64,000 nucleotides of DNA, taken from Caenispirillum salinarum_A (GTDB taxonomy: Bacteria; Pseudomonadota; Alphaproteobacteria; Rhodospirillales; Rhodospirillaceae). Positions 19,467-27,806 of the stretch are shown here, in pieces; within the stretch, counting starts at the first letter, position 1; each line of letters begins with the position of its first letter. A model generated the notes under the pieces. The model did not search any database and was not told where the DNA came from. It saw nothing but the letters and a program-made list of their open reading frames with translations. Position numbers and translations under genes: made by a program. The DNA lies in contig NZ_CP085224.1 of NCBI RefSeq assembly GCF_044803115.1, positions 1,922,001 to 1,986,000 of the forward strand, in the 5' to 3' direction.

Positions 19467-20834
19467 CTAGATCCCCATGCCTTCGGCCTGCGCGTTCAGG
19501 GCGGCCTCGAAGCGGTCGAACATCTCGTCGATCTCGGCCGTCGAGATGACCAGCGGCGGGGAGAAGGCGATGATGTCGCCGGCCATGGCGCGCAGAATGA
19601 CGCCATTGTCCTGCGCCTTGGCGGCGACCGACGGCCCCACCTTGCGGGCGGGGTCGAAGTTCTCCTTCGTCGCCTTGTCAGCCACCAGTTCCACCGCCCC
19701 GATCAGGCCGATGCCGCGCGCCTCGCCCACCAGCGGGTGGTCGGCAAGGGCCCGCAGGCGCTCCTGCATCCGGGGGCTGACCTGGCCGATGTGGCCCAGA
19801 ATGTCGCGCTCGTCGTAGATCGCCAGCGTCTCGTTGGCGACGGCGGCGGCGACGGGGTGGGCGCTGTAAGTGTATCCGTGGCCGAAAGCGCCCAGCGCGT
19901 CGCTGCCCGAGCGGATGCCCTGGTAGACGGTCTCGTTGATGAGCACCGCCGAAATGGGCAGGTAGGCCGAGGACAGGGCCTTCGCCATGGTCATGATGTC
20001 GGGCTGAAGGCCGAAGGTTTCCGTCCCGAACATCTTGCCCGTGCGGCCGAAGCCGCAAATGACCTCGTCAGCCACGAACAGGATGTCGTGCTTTTTCAGG
20101 ATCGGCTGGATCTTCTCGAAGTAGGTCTTGGGCGGCACGATCACGCCACCCGCGCCCATGACCGGTTCGGCGAAGAAGGCGGCGATGGTATCCGGCCCCT
20201 CGCGCTCGATCAGCGCTTCCAGGTCGGCGGCCATGCGGGTGGCGAAGTCTTCCTCGGTCTCGCCGGCCTCGCCGTAGCGGTAATGGTGCGGGCAGGAGGT
20301 GTGCAGGATGCGCTCGATGGGCAGGTCGAAGCCCTTCTGGTTGAGCGGCAGGCCCGTCAGGCTGGCGGCGGCCACGGTCACGCCGTGGTAGCCGCGCAGG
20401 CGGGCGATGATCTTCTTCTTTTCCGGCTTGCCGATGGCGTTGTGGTAGTACCAGATCATCTTGATGGCGGTGTCGTTGGCCTCCGACCCGCTGTTGCAGA
20501 AGAAGGCCTTCGACATGGGCACCGGCGCCATCTGCACCAGCGTTTCCGCCAGTCGGATGCCGGGCTCCGTCGCCTTGTGGTTGAAGCTGTGGTAGTACGC
20601 CAGCTCTTTCATCTGCTTCGTCGCGGCGTCCACCAGCCGGTCCTCGCCCCAGCCCAGCGACGTGCACCACAGGCCCGCCATGCCCTCGATGTAGTCCTTG
20701 CCGGCGTCGTCATAGACGCGCACGCCCTTCCCGCGCATGGCAACCATGGGGCCGCTCTGCTCGTGCGCGACGGCGTTGGTGTAGGGGTGCAGGGTATAGG
20801 CGATGTCGGCGTCGCGAAGGCTGTTGGACGTCAT
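19467..20834 (-). CDS. Class III aminotransferase, probably putrescine:pyruvate (SpuC-like)
   Basis: A 455-residue PLP enzyme of the class III omega-aminotransferase group. The PLP lysine lies in PDIMTMAKALSSAYLPISAV; LFVADEVICGFGRTGKMFG contains the cofactor-binding Asp; KAFFCNSGSEANDTAIKM holds the phosphate-binding Ser-Gly-Ser. The ATG at 20834 gives MTSNSLRDADIAYTLHPYTN, the usual family start. With gabT and gabD upstream on the same strand and a PuuR-like regulator beyond, it most likely converts putrescine (or a related diamine) to the aminoaldehyde that leads to GABA. Taurine or beta-alanine aminotransferases look similar, so the substrate is inferred from context. A 279-base gap with REP-like hairpins separates it from gabT. 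Confidence 0.82.
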   Translation of the reverse strand: MTSNSLRDADIAYTLHPYTNAVAHEQSGPMVAMRGKGVRVYDDAGKDYIEGMAGLWCTSLGWGEDRLVDAATKQMKELAYYHSFNHKATEPGIRLAETLVQMAPVPMSKAFFCNSGSEANDTAIKMIWYYHNAIGKPEKKKIIARLRGYHGVTVAAASLTGLPLNQKGFDLPIERILHTSCPHHYRYGEAGETEEDFATRMAADLEALIEREGPDTIAAFFAEPVMGAGGVIVPPKTYFEKIQPILKKHDILFVADEVICGFGRTGKMFGTETFGLQPDIMTMAKALSSAYLPISAVLINETVYQGIRSGSDALGAFGHGYTYSAHPVAAAVANETLAIYDERDILGHIGQVSPRMQERLRALADHPLVGEARGIGLIGAVELVADKATKENFDPARKVGPSVAAKAQDNGVILRAMAGDIIAFSPPLVISTAEIDEMFDRFEAALNAQAEGMGI

Positions 20835-21002
20835 GGCTCGGACCTTGATGGGCGTTGATCGGAAAGGCGTGTGTGGCACCACTGTGCCAAGCGTCCGGGG
20901 GAAGGGGGAAGTGCCATTGTCGGCGGCTCCTCCGGCCTTCCAGAAAAAAATCGACGACTGTGTCGCCGGTGGATGCCGCAAGAGCGGCGGCAGCGAGCGT
21001 GG

Positions 21003-21085
21003 GCCCCTGCTTCCGCAGGGGCGACGGCTTTCTCAAGCACCTGATCGGGCTTCAAAAACACCCGTCATTCCTGCGAAAGCAGGAA
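21003..21085. repeat. Pair of REP-like hairpins in opposite orientation
   Basis: GCCCCTGC-TTCC-GCAGGGGC (21003-21022) and TTCCTGC-GAAA-GCAGGAA (21068-21085) are perfect hairpins. Read on the minus strand the first has a GGAA loop, so both contain CCTGC, a GNRA tetraloop and GCAGG, pointing in opposite directions. Such dispersed palindromes are common between genes in proteobacteria. The pair lies between the aminotransferase gene and gabT. Confidence 0.6.
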
Positions 21086-21113
21086 ACCACATCCGCTGCC
21101 GGCCGTCCCTGAC

Positions 21114-22403
21114 TTACGCCGCCGCCAGCTCTTCCAGGGTGGACTCGATGATGTCCAGGCCCTCGTTGACCAGCGCGTCGGAGGCCGTCAGCGGCACCAG
21201 GATGCGGATGACGTTGCCGCGCGTGCCGCAGGCCAGCAGGATCAGGCCCTTCTTGGCAACGGCCTGCACCAGCGCCTTGGTCAGGTCCGGGGCGGGCGCG
21301 CGGGTTTCGCGGTCGGTGACCAGCTCCATCGCCACCATGGCGCCCTGGCCGCGGATGTCGCCGATGCACGACAGGCTGTTCTTCTTCGCCATGGCCTCCA
21401 GGCGCTCGGTCAGAAGCGCGCCCAGCATGGCGGACCGCTCCACCAGGCCCTCTTCCTCGATGGCCTCCAGCACCGCCAGGCCCGCCGCGCAGGCCATGGG
21501 GCCACCGGCATAGGTGCCGCCCAGGCCGCCGGGCGCGGCGGCTTCCATCACCTCGGCCGTGCCGGTCACGGCGGATAGCGGGAAGCCGCCGGCGAGGCTC
21601 TTGGCCATGGTCATCATGTCGGGCTGGATGCCGGAATGCTCGATGCCGAACATCTTGCCGGTGCGGGCGAAGCCGGTCTGGATCTCGTCGGCGATGAGCA
21701 GGATGCCGTGGTCGTCACAGATCTTGCGCAGGGCCTGGAGCCATTCCGCCGGCGCCACGTTGAAGCCGCCCTCGCCCTGGACGGGCTCGACGATCATGGC
21801 GGCGATGCGCGACGGGTCGATTTCCGTCTTCAGCAGGCCGTCCAGGTAGCGCAGGGCCTCGTCCACCGTCACACCGTGGTATTCGTTGGGGAAAGGCGCA
21901 TGGTAGACCTCGGCCGGGAAGGGACCGAAGCCGGCCTTGTAGGGCACCACCTTGCCGGTCAGCGCCATGCCCATCATGGTGCGCCCGTGGAACGCGCCCG
22001 AGAACGCGATGACGCCCGAGCGCCCGGTATGGGCGCGGGCGATCTTGATGGCGTTCTCCACCGCTTCGGCGCCGGTGGTCAGGAACATGGTCTTCTTCTC
22101 GCCCCGGCACGGGACGACCTGGTTCAGCTTCTCGGCCAGCGCGACGTAGCTTTCGTACGGCGTCACCTGAAAGCAGGTGTGGCTGAACTTCTCCAGCTGC
22201 CCGGCCACGGCGGCCTTCACCTTGGCGTGCAGGTGGCCGGTGTTCAGAACGGCGATGCCGCCGGCGAAGTCGATGTAGCGCTTGCCTTCCACGTCCCACA
22301 GCTCGGCGTTCTCGGCGCGGTCGGTGAAGACGGGCAGCAGGGTGGCGACGCCGCGCGGAACGGCGGCGGCCTTCCGGGCATTCAGGTCGGTGTTCGCGGA
22401 CAT
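21114..22403 (-). CDS. gabT: 4-aminobutyrate aminotransferase
   Basis: A 429-residue class III aminotransferase that moves the amino group of GABA to 2-oxoglutarate, giving succinate semialdehyde. The PLP lysine is in MTMAKSLAGGFPLSAV; ILLIADEIQTGFARTGKMF carries the cofactor Asp; FLTTGAEAVENAIKIARA is the phosphate-binding region. GTYAGGPMACAAGLAVLEAI is characteristic of GabT. GGGAG precedes the ATG at 22403. Upstream on the same strand is gabD, which takes its product; downstream is the putative putrescine aminotransferase. The three form a putrescine-to-succinate route. Confidence 0.93.
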   Translation of the reverse strand: MSANTDLNARKAAAVPRGVATLLPVFTDRAENAELWDVEGKRYIDFAGGIAVLNTGHLHAKVKAAVAGQLEKFSHTCFQVTPYESYVALAEKLNQVVPCRGEKKTMFLTTGAEAVENAIKIARAHTGRSGVIAFSGAFHGRTMMGMALTGKVVPYKAGFGPFPAEVYHAPFPNEYHGVTVDEALRYLDGLLKTEIDPSRIAAMIVEPVQGEGGFNVAPAEWLQALRKICDDHGILLIADEIQTGFARTGKMFGIEHSGIQPDMMTMAKSLAGGFPLSAVTGTAEVMEAAAPGGLGGTYAGGPMACAAGLAVLEAIEEEGLVERSAMLGALLTERLEAMAKKNSLSCIGDIRGQGAMVAMELVTDRETRAPAPDLTKALVQAVAKKGLILLACGTRGNVIRILVPLTASDALVNEGLDIIESTLEELAAA

Positions 22404-22560
22404 GAACAGGAACTCCCTCACGAAGAGTTGGTTACGGTGGTGGTGAGGCACAGCGCGGCCGTCGCGGAGAAGCGGAAGCCCCGTCCCCGGGGGTCTTCCG
22501 CCGCTCCGCCGCAGGATCGACGCGAAATGGCGGCCGGTGTGCGTCTGCGGGCTGCCCGGC

Positions 22561-24021
22561 TTACTTGATGCCGCCCATGCAGAGGTATTTGATCTCGATG
22601 AAGTCCTCGATGCCGTACTTGGAGCCCTCGCGGCCGACACCGGATTCCTTGACGCCGCCGAAGGGCGCGACCTCGGTGGAGATGATGCCCTCGTTGATGC
22701 CGACGATGCCGTACTCCAGGCCTTCCGACACGCGCCAGACGCGGCCCAGGTCGCGGGCGTAGAAGTAGGCGGCCAAGCCGTACTGGGTGTCGTTGGCCAG
22801 CTTGATGGCCTCTTCTTCCGTCTCGAACTTGTACAGCGGCGCGACGGGGCCGAAGATTTCCTCGGCGAACAGGTTCATCTCCTGCGAGACGTTGGTCAGG
22901 ATGGTCGGCTCGTAGAAGGTGCGGCCCAGGTCGGCGCGCTTGCCGCCGGTGACCACCGTCGCGCCCTTGGACACGGCATCGGCCACCAGTTCCTCGACCT
23001 TCACGGCGGCCTTTTCGTTGATGAGCGGGCCTTGGGTGACGCCCTCCTGCGTGCCGTCGCCGACCTTGAGGTTCTTCACGGCCTCGGCCAGCTTCTCGGC
23101 GAATTTGTCGTAGACGCCCGCCTGCACCATGATGCGGTTGGCGCAGACGCAGGTCTGGCCGGCGTTGCGGTACTTGGACGCCATGGCACCGGCCACGGCG
23201 GCATCCAGGTCGGCGTCGTCAAACACCAGGAACGGCGCGTTGCCGCCCAGTTCCAGCGACATCTTCTTCACGGTGTCGGCGCACTGCTTCATCAGCAGCT
23301 TGCCGATGGCGGTGGAGCCGGTGAAGGACAGCTTGCGCACGATGGGGTTGGACGTCATCTCGCCGCCCACATCGCTGGATCGCGCCGTGGTGACAATGTT
23401 GAAGATGCCTTTGGGCACGCCCGCGCGCTCGGCCAGTTCCGCCAGCGCCAGCGCCGACAGCGGCGTTTCCGCGGCCGGCTTGATGACGATGGGGCAGCCG
23501 GCGGCCATGGCGGGGCCGCACTTGCGGGTGATCATGGCGTTGGGGAAGTTCCACGGCGTGATCGCCGCCACCACGCCGATGGGCTGCTTGAGCGTGACGA
23601 TGCGCTTGTCGGGGCCATGGCTGGGGATGACGTCGCCGTAGATGCGCTTGCCTTCCTCGGCGAACCACTCGATGAACGATGCGCCGTAGGCAACCTCGCC
23701 CTTGGCCTCGGCCAGCGGCTTGCCCTGCTCGGCGGTCATCAGGAGGCCCAGGTCGTCCTGGTTTTCCATGATGAGGTTGAACCACTTGCGCAGGATGTTG
23801 GCGCGCTCCTTGGCCGTCTTGGCGGCCCAGGCCGGCATGGCGCGCTCGGCCGCCTCGACGGCGCGGCGGGTTTCATCGGCGCCCATGTCGGGCACGTTGG
23901 CCAGCACCTCGCCCGTGGCGGGGTTGGTGACCTCGAAGGTCTTGCCGCCGTCGGCGTCGACCCAGGCACCGTCGATGTAGGCCTTCTTGCACAGGAGCTT
24001 CGGGTCGTTCAGCGTCACCAT
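22561..24021 (-). CDS. gabD: Succinate-semialdehyde dehydrogenase (NADP-type)
   Basis: A 486-residue aldehyde dehydrogenase that oxidises succinate semialdehyde to succinate. The catalytic Glu is in SLELGGNAPFLVFDDADLD and the catalytic Cys in YRNAGQTCVCANRIMVQ. The CVCANR sequence and MSLELGGNAPF are typical of GabD. The ATG at 24021 gives MVTLNDPKLLCKKAYIDGAW. It is the first gene of the minus-strand cluster and is divergent from the PuuR-like repressor. An 18-base operator-like motif lies 102-119 bases upstream of its start. Confidence 0.93.
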   Translation of the reverse strand: MVTLNDPKLLCKKAYIDGAWVDADGGKTFEVTNPATGEVLANVPDMGADETRRAVEAAERAMPAWAAKTAKERANILRKWFNLIMENQDDLGLLMTAEQGKPLAEAKGEVAYGASFIEWFAEEGKRIYGDVIPSHGPDKRIVTLKQPIGVVAAITPWNFPNAMITRKCGPAMAAGCPIVIKPAAETPLSALALAELAERAGVPKGIFNIVTTARSSDVGGEMTSNPIVRKLSFTGSTAIGKLLMKQCADTVKKMSLELGGNAPFLVFDDADLDAAVAGAMASKYRNAGQTCVCANRIMVQAGVYDKFAEKLAEAVKNLKVGDGTQEGVTQGPLINEKAAVKVEELVADAVSKGATVVTGGKRADLGRTFYEPTILTNVSQEMNLFAEEIFGPVAPLYKFETEEEAIKLANDTQYGLAAYFYARDLGRVWRVSEGLEYGIVGINEGIISTEVAPFGGVKESGVGREGSKYGIEDFIEIKYLCMGGIK

Positions 24022-24122
24022 CGTCGTCTGCCTCCGTCTGGTCGGTCTGTTCTGCAAGGTTCTGGATGTGCCGGAACAACGCGGCACGGCGCTTTGTCGT
24101 GGCGTGGTCCCAAAAGTACCAC

Positions 24123-24140
24123 GTTTAAAAAACTAGACAA
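24123..24140. promoter_or_regulatory. Candidate PuuR operator, gabD side
   Basis: GTTTAAAAAACTAGACAA matches the motif at 24230-24247 in 15 of 18 positions and in the same orientation. It is AT-rich in a GC-rich genome. Two copies between the divergent gabD and PuuR-like genes suggest joint control by the encoded repressor. Confidence 0.58.
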
Positions 24141-24229
24141 ACCATCCGTACGCCCCCGGTCACGGTCCATTCAGCCGCGAGCCGGCGGCTCCACTGGGCA
24201 TTTCGGCCTTGGAAAGCGGTGCGGGGACA

Positions 24230-24247
24230 GTTTAAAATATTAGACGA
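24230..24247. promoter_or_regulatory. Candidate PuuR operator, regulator side
   Basis: GTTTAAAATATTAGACGA is the second copy. Its AAAATATTAGACGACA part resembles the E. coli PuuR site AAAATATAATGAACA as I recall it. It ends about 29 bases before the repressor start, where binding would block its own transcription. Confidence 0.58.
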
Positions 24248-24275
24248 CACAATAAGAACGGGAGGACAGGGCGTG

Positions 24276-24845
24276 ATGGATTTCGACGTGGGGGCGCGCT
24301 TGCGCGCGATCCGCGAGGAAAAGGGCCTGTCGCAGCGTCAGCTCGCCATCCGGGCCGGGGTCACCAACGGCACGATCTCTCTGATCGAGCAGAATCGCAA
24401 CAGCCCGTCCGTCGCCAGCCTGCGCAAGGTGCTGCAGGGCATTCCCATGTCGCTGGCCGAGTTCTTCGCCAGTGAGATGCCGGAGACGGAGAAGATCGTT
24501 TTCCGCCCGCACGAACTGGTGGAACTGACCACCGAGATCCAGAAGCGCAGCAAGGGCCGCATCTTCCTGCGCCAGGTGGGCGGCGACCTGCGCAACCGCA
24601 CGCTCCAGATCCTGCACGAGACCTATGAGCCCGGCGCCGATACGGGCCGCACCATGCTCCAGCACGCCAGCGAGGAGGGCGGCCTGGTGATCGAGGGCCG
24701 CATCGAACTGACGGTGGGCGATCAGGTGGAAGTGCTTGGGGAGGGCGACACATACCTGTTCGACAGCCGCCAGCCGCACCGATTCCGCAACCCGTTCTCC
24801 GAGCCCTGCATCATGGTGTCCGCCTGCACGCCGCCGTATTTGTGA
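24276..24845 (+). CDS. puuR: XRE-cupin regulator, PuuR-like
   Basis: A 189-residue protein with an N-terminal XRE helix-turn-helix (RLRAIREEKGLSQRQLAIRA, then GVTNGTISLIEQNRNSPSVA, about residues 7-55) and a C-terminal cupin (about 110-180, with LQHASEEGGLVIEGRIELTV and YLFDSRQPHRFRNP). Length and domain order match PuuR, the repressor of putrescine use. GGGAGGA lies nine bases before the ATG at 24276. It is divergent from gabD-gabT-aminotransferase, with two related operator-like motifs between. The ligand, probably putrescine, is inferred. Confidence 0.85.
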   Translation: MDFDVGARLRAIREEKGLSQRQLAIRAGVTNGTISLIEQNRNSPSVASLRKVLQGIPMSLAEFFASEMPETEKIVFRPHELVELTTEIQKRSKGRIFLRQVGGDLRNRTLQILHETYEPGADTGRTMLQHASEEGGLVIEGRIELTVGDQVEVLGEGDTYLFDSRQPHRFRNPFSEPCIMVSACTPPYL

Positions 24846-24849
24846 GTAT

Positions 24850-25009
24850 TCGAAACACCAAGGCACCAAGAGGATGTCCTGACGGTGAGGTTTCGCGGAA
24901 ACAGCGGGCGAATGAAGTTTCGCGGCAAAGCCGCCTTCATTCAGGAAATGTCACCAGCCGCTGATCCGCGTTCACCCCGTGTCCTGGTGTCTTCGTGCCC
25001 TGGTGGTTC
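24850..25009. repeat. CACCAAG inverted-repeat element, copy A
   Basis: GAAACACCAAGGCACCAAGA (24850-24869) faces an imperfect reverse copy (24981-25009, ending CCTGGTGGTTC). Inside are a five-base-pair hairpin GTTTC/GAAAC (24890-24902) and a longer one with arms GAATGAAG (24910-24917) and CTTCATTC (24935-24942). The terminal sequences match those of the larger element at 57773-58163. It fills the gap between two convergent genes, which suggests a small non-autonomous mobile or structural element. Confidence 0.65.
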
Positions 25010-25015
25010 AAAACC

Positions 25016-25043
25016 AAAAAGAGCGGCCCCGCGAGGCCGCTCT
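25016..25043 (-). terminator. Terminator of the fumarase gene
   Basis: AGAGCGGCC (25020-25028) and GGCCGCTCT (25035-25043) form a perfect nine-base-pair stem. On the minus strand a run of T follows (25016-25020). It lies about 26 bases after the fumarase stop. Confidence 0.85.
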
Positions 25044-25069
25044 CTTCATTTTCGGGCGGCTCTGCCGCC

Positions 25070-26683
25070 TTACAGGGCGGTGAAGAAGTCGTTGCCCTTG
25101 TCGTCGACGATGATGAAGGCCGGGAAGTCCTCCACCTCGATGCGCCAGATGGCTTCCATGCCCAGTTCCGGGTACTCCAGGACCTCCACCTTCTTGATGG
25201 CCTCCTGCGCCAGTTGCGCCGCGGCGCCGCCGATGGAGCCAAGGTAGAAGCCGCCGTGCTTTTCGCAGGCCTTGGTGACGGCGCGCGAGCGGTTGCCCTT
25301 GGCGATCATCACCATCGAGCCGCCATGCTCCTGGAACAGGTCAACGTAGGCATCCATGCGGCCCGCCGTGGTGGGCCCGAAGGAGCCCGACGCCATGCCT
25401 TCCGGCGTCTTGGCGGGGCCGGCGTAGTAGACGGCCATTTCCTTGAAGTACTCGGGCAGGCCCTCGCCCTTGTCCAGCCGTTCCTTCAGCTTGGCGTGGG
25501 CGATGTCGCGCGCGACGATCATCGGGCCGGTCAGGCTGACGCGGGTCTTGATCGGGTACTGCGACAGGGTTTCGCGGATTTCCTTCATGGGCCGGTTGAG
25601 GTCGACCTTCACCACCTCGTCCGACAGCTTCTCGGTCTTGACCTCCGGCATGTACTTGGCCGGGTTGGATTCCATCTGCTCCAGGAACACGCCGTCGCGG
25701 GTGATCTTGCCGAGGATCTGACGGTCGGCCGAGCACGAGACGCCGATGCCGACGGGACACGACGCGCCATGGCGCGGCAGGCGGATGACGCGGACGTCAT
25801 GGCAGAAGTACTTGCCGCCGAACTGAGCGCCGATGCCCATCTCCTGGGTCATCTTCAGCACCATGGCCTCGGCTTCCAGGTCGCGGAAGGCGTGGCCGGC
25901 CTTGCTGCCCTCGGTCGGCAGGTTGTCCAGGTACTTGGCCGACGCCAGCTTGACCGTCTTGAGGTTCGTTTCGGCCGAGGTGCCGCCGATGACGATCGCC
26001 AGGTGGTACGGCGGACAGGCGGCGGTGCCGAGCGTGCGGATCTGTTCGTCCAGGAACTTGCGAAGGCTGTCGGGATTCAGCAGCGCCTTGGTCTGCTGGT
26101 ACAGGAAGGTCTTGTTGGCCGACCCGCCGCCCTTGGCCATGAACATGAACTTGTAGGCGTCGCCCTCGGTGGCGTAGAGGTCGATCTGCGCCGGCAGGTT
26201 ATTGCCGGTGTTGACTTCCTCATACATGGTCAGCGGCGCCATCTGCGAGTAGCGCAGGTTCATCTTCGCGTAGGCGTTGGCGACGCCGGCCGACAGGTAA
26301 TGGGCGTCGTTGGCGCCGGTCCACACGCCCTGGCCCTTCTTGCCCATGACGATGGCCGTGCCGGTGTCCTGGCACATGGGCAGCACCATGCCCGAACTGA
26401 TGTTGGCGTTCTTGAGCAGTTCCAGCGCGACGAAGCGGTCGTTCCGGCTGGCTTCCGGGTCGTCCATGATCTTGCGCAGCTGGGCCAGGTGGCCGGGGCG
26501 CAGCAGGTGGCTGACGTCCTTGAAGGCTTCCTCCGCCAGCACGGTCAGCGCCATGGGGTCGACCACGAGCACCTCGCGGCCGCCCAGCGTCTCCACGGAC
26601 ACATGGTCGCTGGTGATCTTGCGGTAGGGCGTGGTGTCGGCGCCCAGGGGAAACATCTCGGAGAAAGCGACGTCGATGGTCAT
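25070..26683 (-). CDS. fumA: Class I fumarate hydratase (iron-sulfur)
   Basis: A 537-residue class I fumarase converting fumarate to malate in the TCA cycle with a [4Fe-4S] cluster. Three conserved Cys contexts are visible: VLPMCQDTGTAIV, LGTAACPPYHLAIVIGG and GIGVSCSADRQILGK. The C-terminal beta domain holds SFGPTTAGRMDAYVDLFQ and GSMVMIAKGNRSRAV. Length fits the single-chain enzymes. The ATG at 26683 begins MTIDVAFSEMFPLGADTTPY. It is monocistronic, convergent with the PuuR-like gene and followed by its own terminator. Class I fumarases are oxygen-sensitive and many alphaproteobacteria also carry class II; none is visible here. Confidence 0.94.
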   Translation of the reverse strand: MTIDVAFSEMFPLGADTTPYRKITSDHVSVETLGGREVLVVDPMALTVLAEEAFKDVSHLLRPGHLAQLRKIMDDPEASRNDRFVALELLKNANISSGMVLPMCQDTGTAIVMGKKGQGVWTGANDAHYLSAGVANAYAKMNLRYSQMAPLTMYEEVNTGNNLPAQIDLYATEGDAYKFMFMAKGGGSANKTFLYQQTKALLNPDSLRKFLDEQIRTLGTAACPPYHLAIVIGGTSAETNLKTVKLASAKYLDNLPTEGSKAGHAFRDLEAEAMVLKMTQEMGIGAQFGGKYFCHDVRVIRLPRHGASCPVGIGVSCSADRQILGKITRDGVFLEQMESNPAKYMPEVKTEKLSDEVVKVDLNRPMKEIRETLSQYPIKTRVSLTGPMIVARDIAHAKLKERLDKGEGLPEYFKEMAVYYAGPAKTPEGMASGSFGPTTAGRMDAYVDLFQEHGGSMVMIAKGNRSRAVTKACEKHGGFYLGSIGGAAAQLAQEAIKKVEVLEYPELGMEAIWRIEVEDFPAFIIVDDKGNDFFTAL

Positions 26684-26801
26684 GGCTCCAGCCTCGCAGG
26701 TCGGACAATAAGCGGACGGGCCCACACGCGGGCAGGGGCCACCATACCAGCGGCCCGCCCGAGCGGGTAGGGAACTCTGCGGGGGAGTGTTTAGCGCAAG
26801 A

Positions 26802-27359
26802 TCACTTCTTACGGAAGGCGTCGAGCGTCACGACGTTGTCGCCGCCCTTATCGTCGTCGCCGGAGTCGCCGCCCACGCCGGGGCCGGCGGCGGGACGCTC
26901 GTCGGAGGAGGGGTCGTGCAGCAGCACGTCGGCGTCCTCGTCGTCGAAGCCTTCGAAGTCGCCCAGGTCGGAGTCGTCCTCGTCGTCCAGGATGCCCAGC
27001 TGGAACTGCAGGCCGAACTTGGCGTGCGGATCGGCGAAGGCGGTGACGGCAGAGAACGGAATCTCCAGCGTCTCAAGCCTGCCGCCGAAGCTCAGGCGCA
27101 CGCTGAACATGTCCTGCGACACCAGAAGGTCGTGGTACTGGTGCTGGAGGACGATGGTCATCGTCTCGGGATGCTGGGCGCGCAGGCGGTCGGGGATGTT
27201 CACCCCTGGGGCCTCGGTCGAAAAGGTGATGTAGAAATGGTGTTCGCCAGGAAGGCCTTCCGCGGCGGTGATCTCGAGCGCCCGACGCAGCACGCCTCGC
27301 AGGGCGTCCTCGACCATTTCCTCGTAGTTGAAGCCGGGGATGTCGTCGTGCTCGGTCAA
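26802..27359 (-). CDS. sspB: ClpXP adaptor SspB (alphaproteobacterial type)
   Basis: A 185-residue SspB-family protein that binds ssrA-tagged substrates and hands them to ClpXP. The core includes YEEMVEDALRGVLRRALEIT, HHFYITFSTEAPGVNIPDRL and MTIVLQHQYHDLLVSQDMFS, followed by an acidic, disordered tail ending VVTLDAFRKK, as expected for the ClpX-binding end. I chose the TTG start at 27359 (LTEHDDIPGFN): the only upstream ATG, at 27545, lies inside the tmRNA gene and would add a Pro-rich stretch foreign to the family. The ribosome-binding site for TTG is weak. The gene lies directly downstream of ssrA on the same strand, pairing tag and adaptor. Confidence 0.82.
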   Translation of the reverse strand: MTEHDDIPGFNYEEMVEDALRGVLRRALEITAAEGLPGEHHFYITFSTEAPGVNIPDRLRAQHPETMTIVLQHQYHDLLVSQDMFSVRLSFGGRLETLEIPFSAVTAFADPHAKFGLQFQLGILDDEDDSDLGDFEGFDDEDADVLLHDPSSDERPAAGPGVGGDSGDDDKGGDNVVTLDAFRKK

Positions 27360-27464
27360 GGCCTTGGGGTCCCGTTCTGTTTCACCGTGACGCCGTGCTC
27401 TGAACGGCACGGTCGGATGGGCGCCGGACGGACCCGGCCGGACGGGCGGGGCCGGAGGCGGAAG

Positions 27465-27772
27465 ATAAGTGGGAGGCTTCTGTTGCCAGGTGCCTCCCGG
27501 ACCCCGCCTGACGGGGCTAACCGCCAGGGCTTCAATTTCGGTCACGACACCGCGTTACGCGGCGGCGCGAGCCGGAGCAAAGTTGTCGTTGGCAACTATT
27601 GCGTATGGCCCGATAACGGTGGAACCATGCCGGACGCAACCTTCATCTTTACCACGCGCGTCGATCCTGTTTCGGCCCCGCAGAGGAGTTGGTGGAGCCG
27701 CCGGGTACTGCCCCCGGGTCCGCTACGCTTATTCCATGAAGGGTTTAGCGTCATAGTCGGGTGCGACCCGAC
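27465..27772 (-). ncRNA. ssrA: Circularly permuted two-piece tmRNA
   Basis: On the minus strand the acceptor piece comes first and ends GGCGGCTCCACCA (CCA at 27690-27692), preceded by a T-arm-like CCCGGGGGCAGTACCCGG. After a ten-base spacer the coding piece begins GGGGCCGAAACAGGATCGAC at 27679; GGGGCCG pairs with CGGCTCC to rebuild the acceptor stem. The tag frame at 27555-27593 encodes ANDNFAPARAAA then TAA, preceded by TAGTT as in other tmRNAs. A GGGAGGC/GCCTCCC hairpin at 27471-27498 lies near the 3' end. The 5' and 3' ends are estimates. Permuted tmRNA is typical of Alphaproteobacteria. Trans-translation adds Ala plus this tag to stalled proteins for ClpXP decay. Confidence 0.9.
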
Positions 27773-27778
27773 AGGCCC

Positions 27779-27806
27779 TATATAGAACCCTTGCCCGGTC
27801 TTGCAA
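27779..27806 (-). promoter_or_regulatory. ssrA promoter
   Basis: On the minus strand TTGCAA (27801-27806) and TATATA (27779-27784) are 16 bases apart. Transcription would begin near 27772, just before the acceptor piece of the tmRNA. Confidence 0.6.

Noticed and set aside
24850..25009. CRISPR-like array in the CACCAAG repeat regions
   Set aside because: Repeats are short, inverted and lack regular spacers; no cas genes are present.
27360..27545. Longer SspB reading frame starting ATG at 27545
   Set aside because: The extra 62 residues are Pro/Arg-rich, unlike the family, and this DNA is the 3' part of the tmRNA gene including its conserved hairpin.
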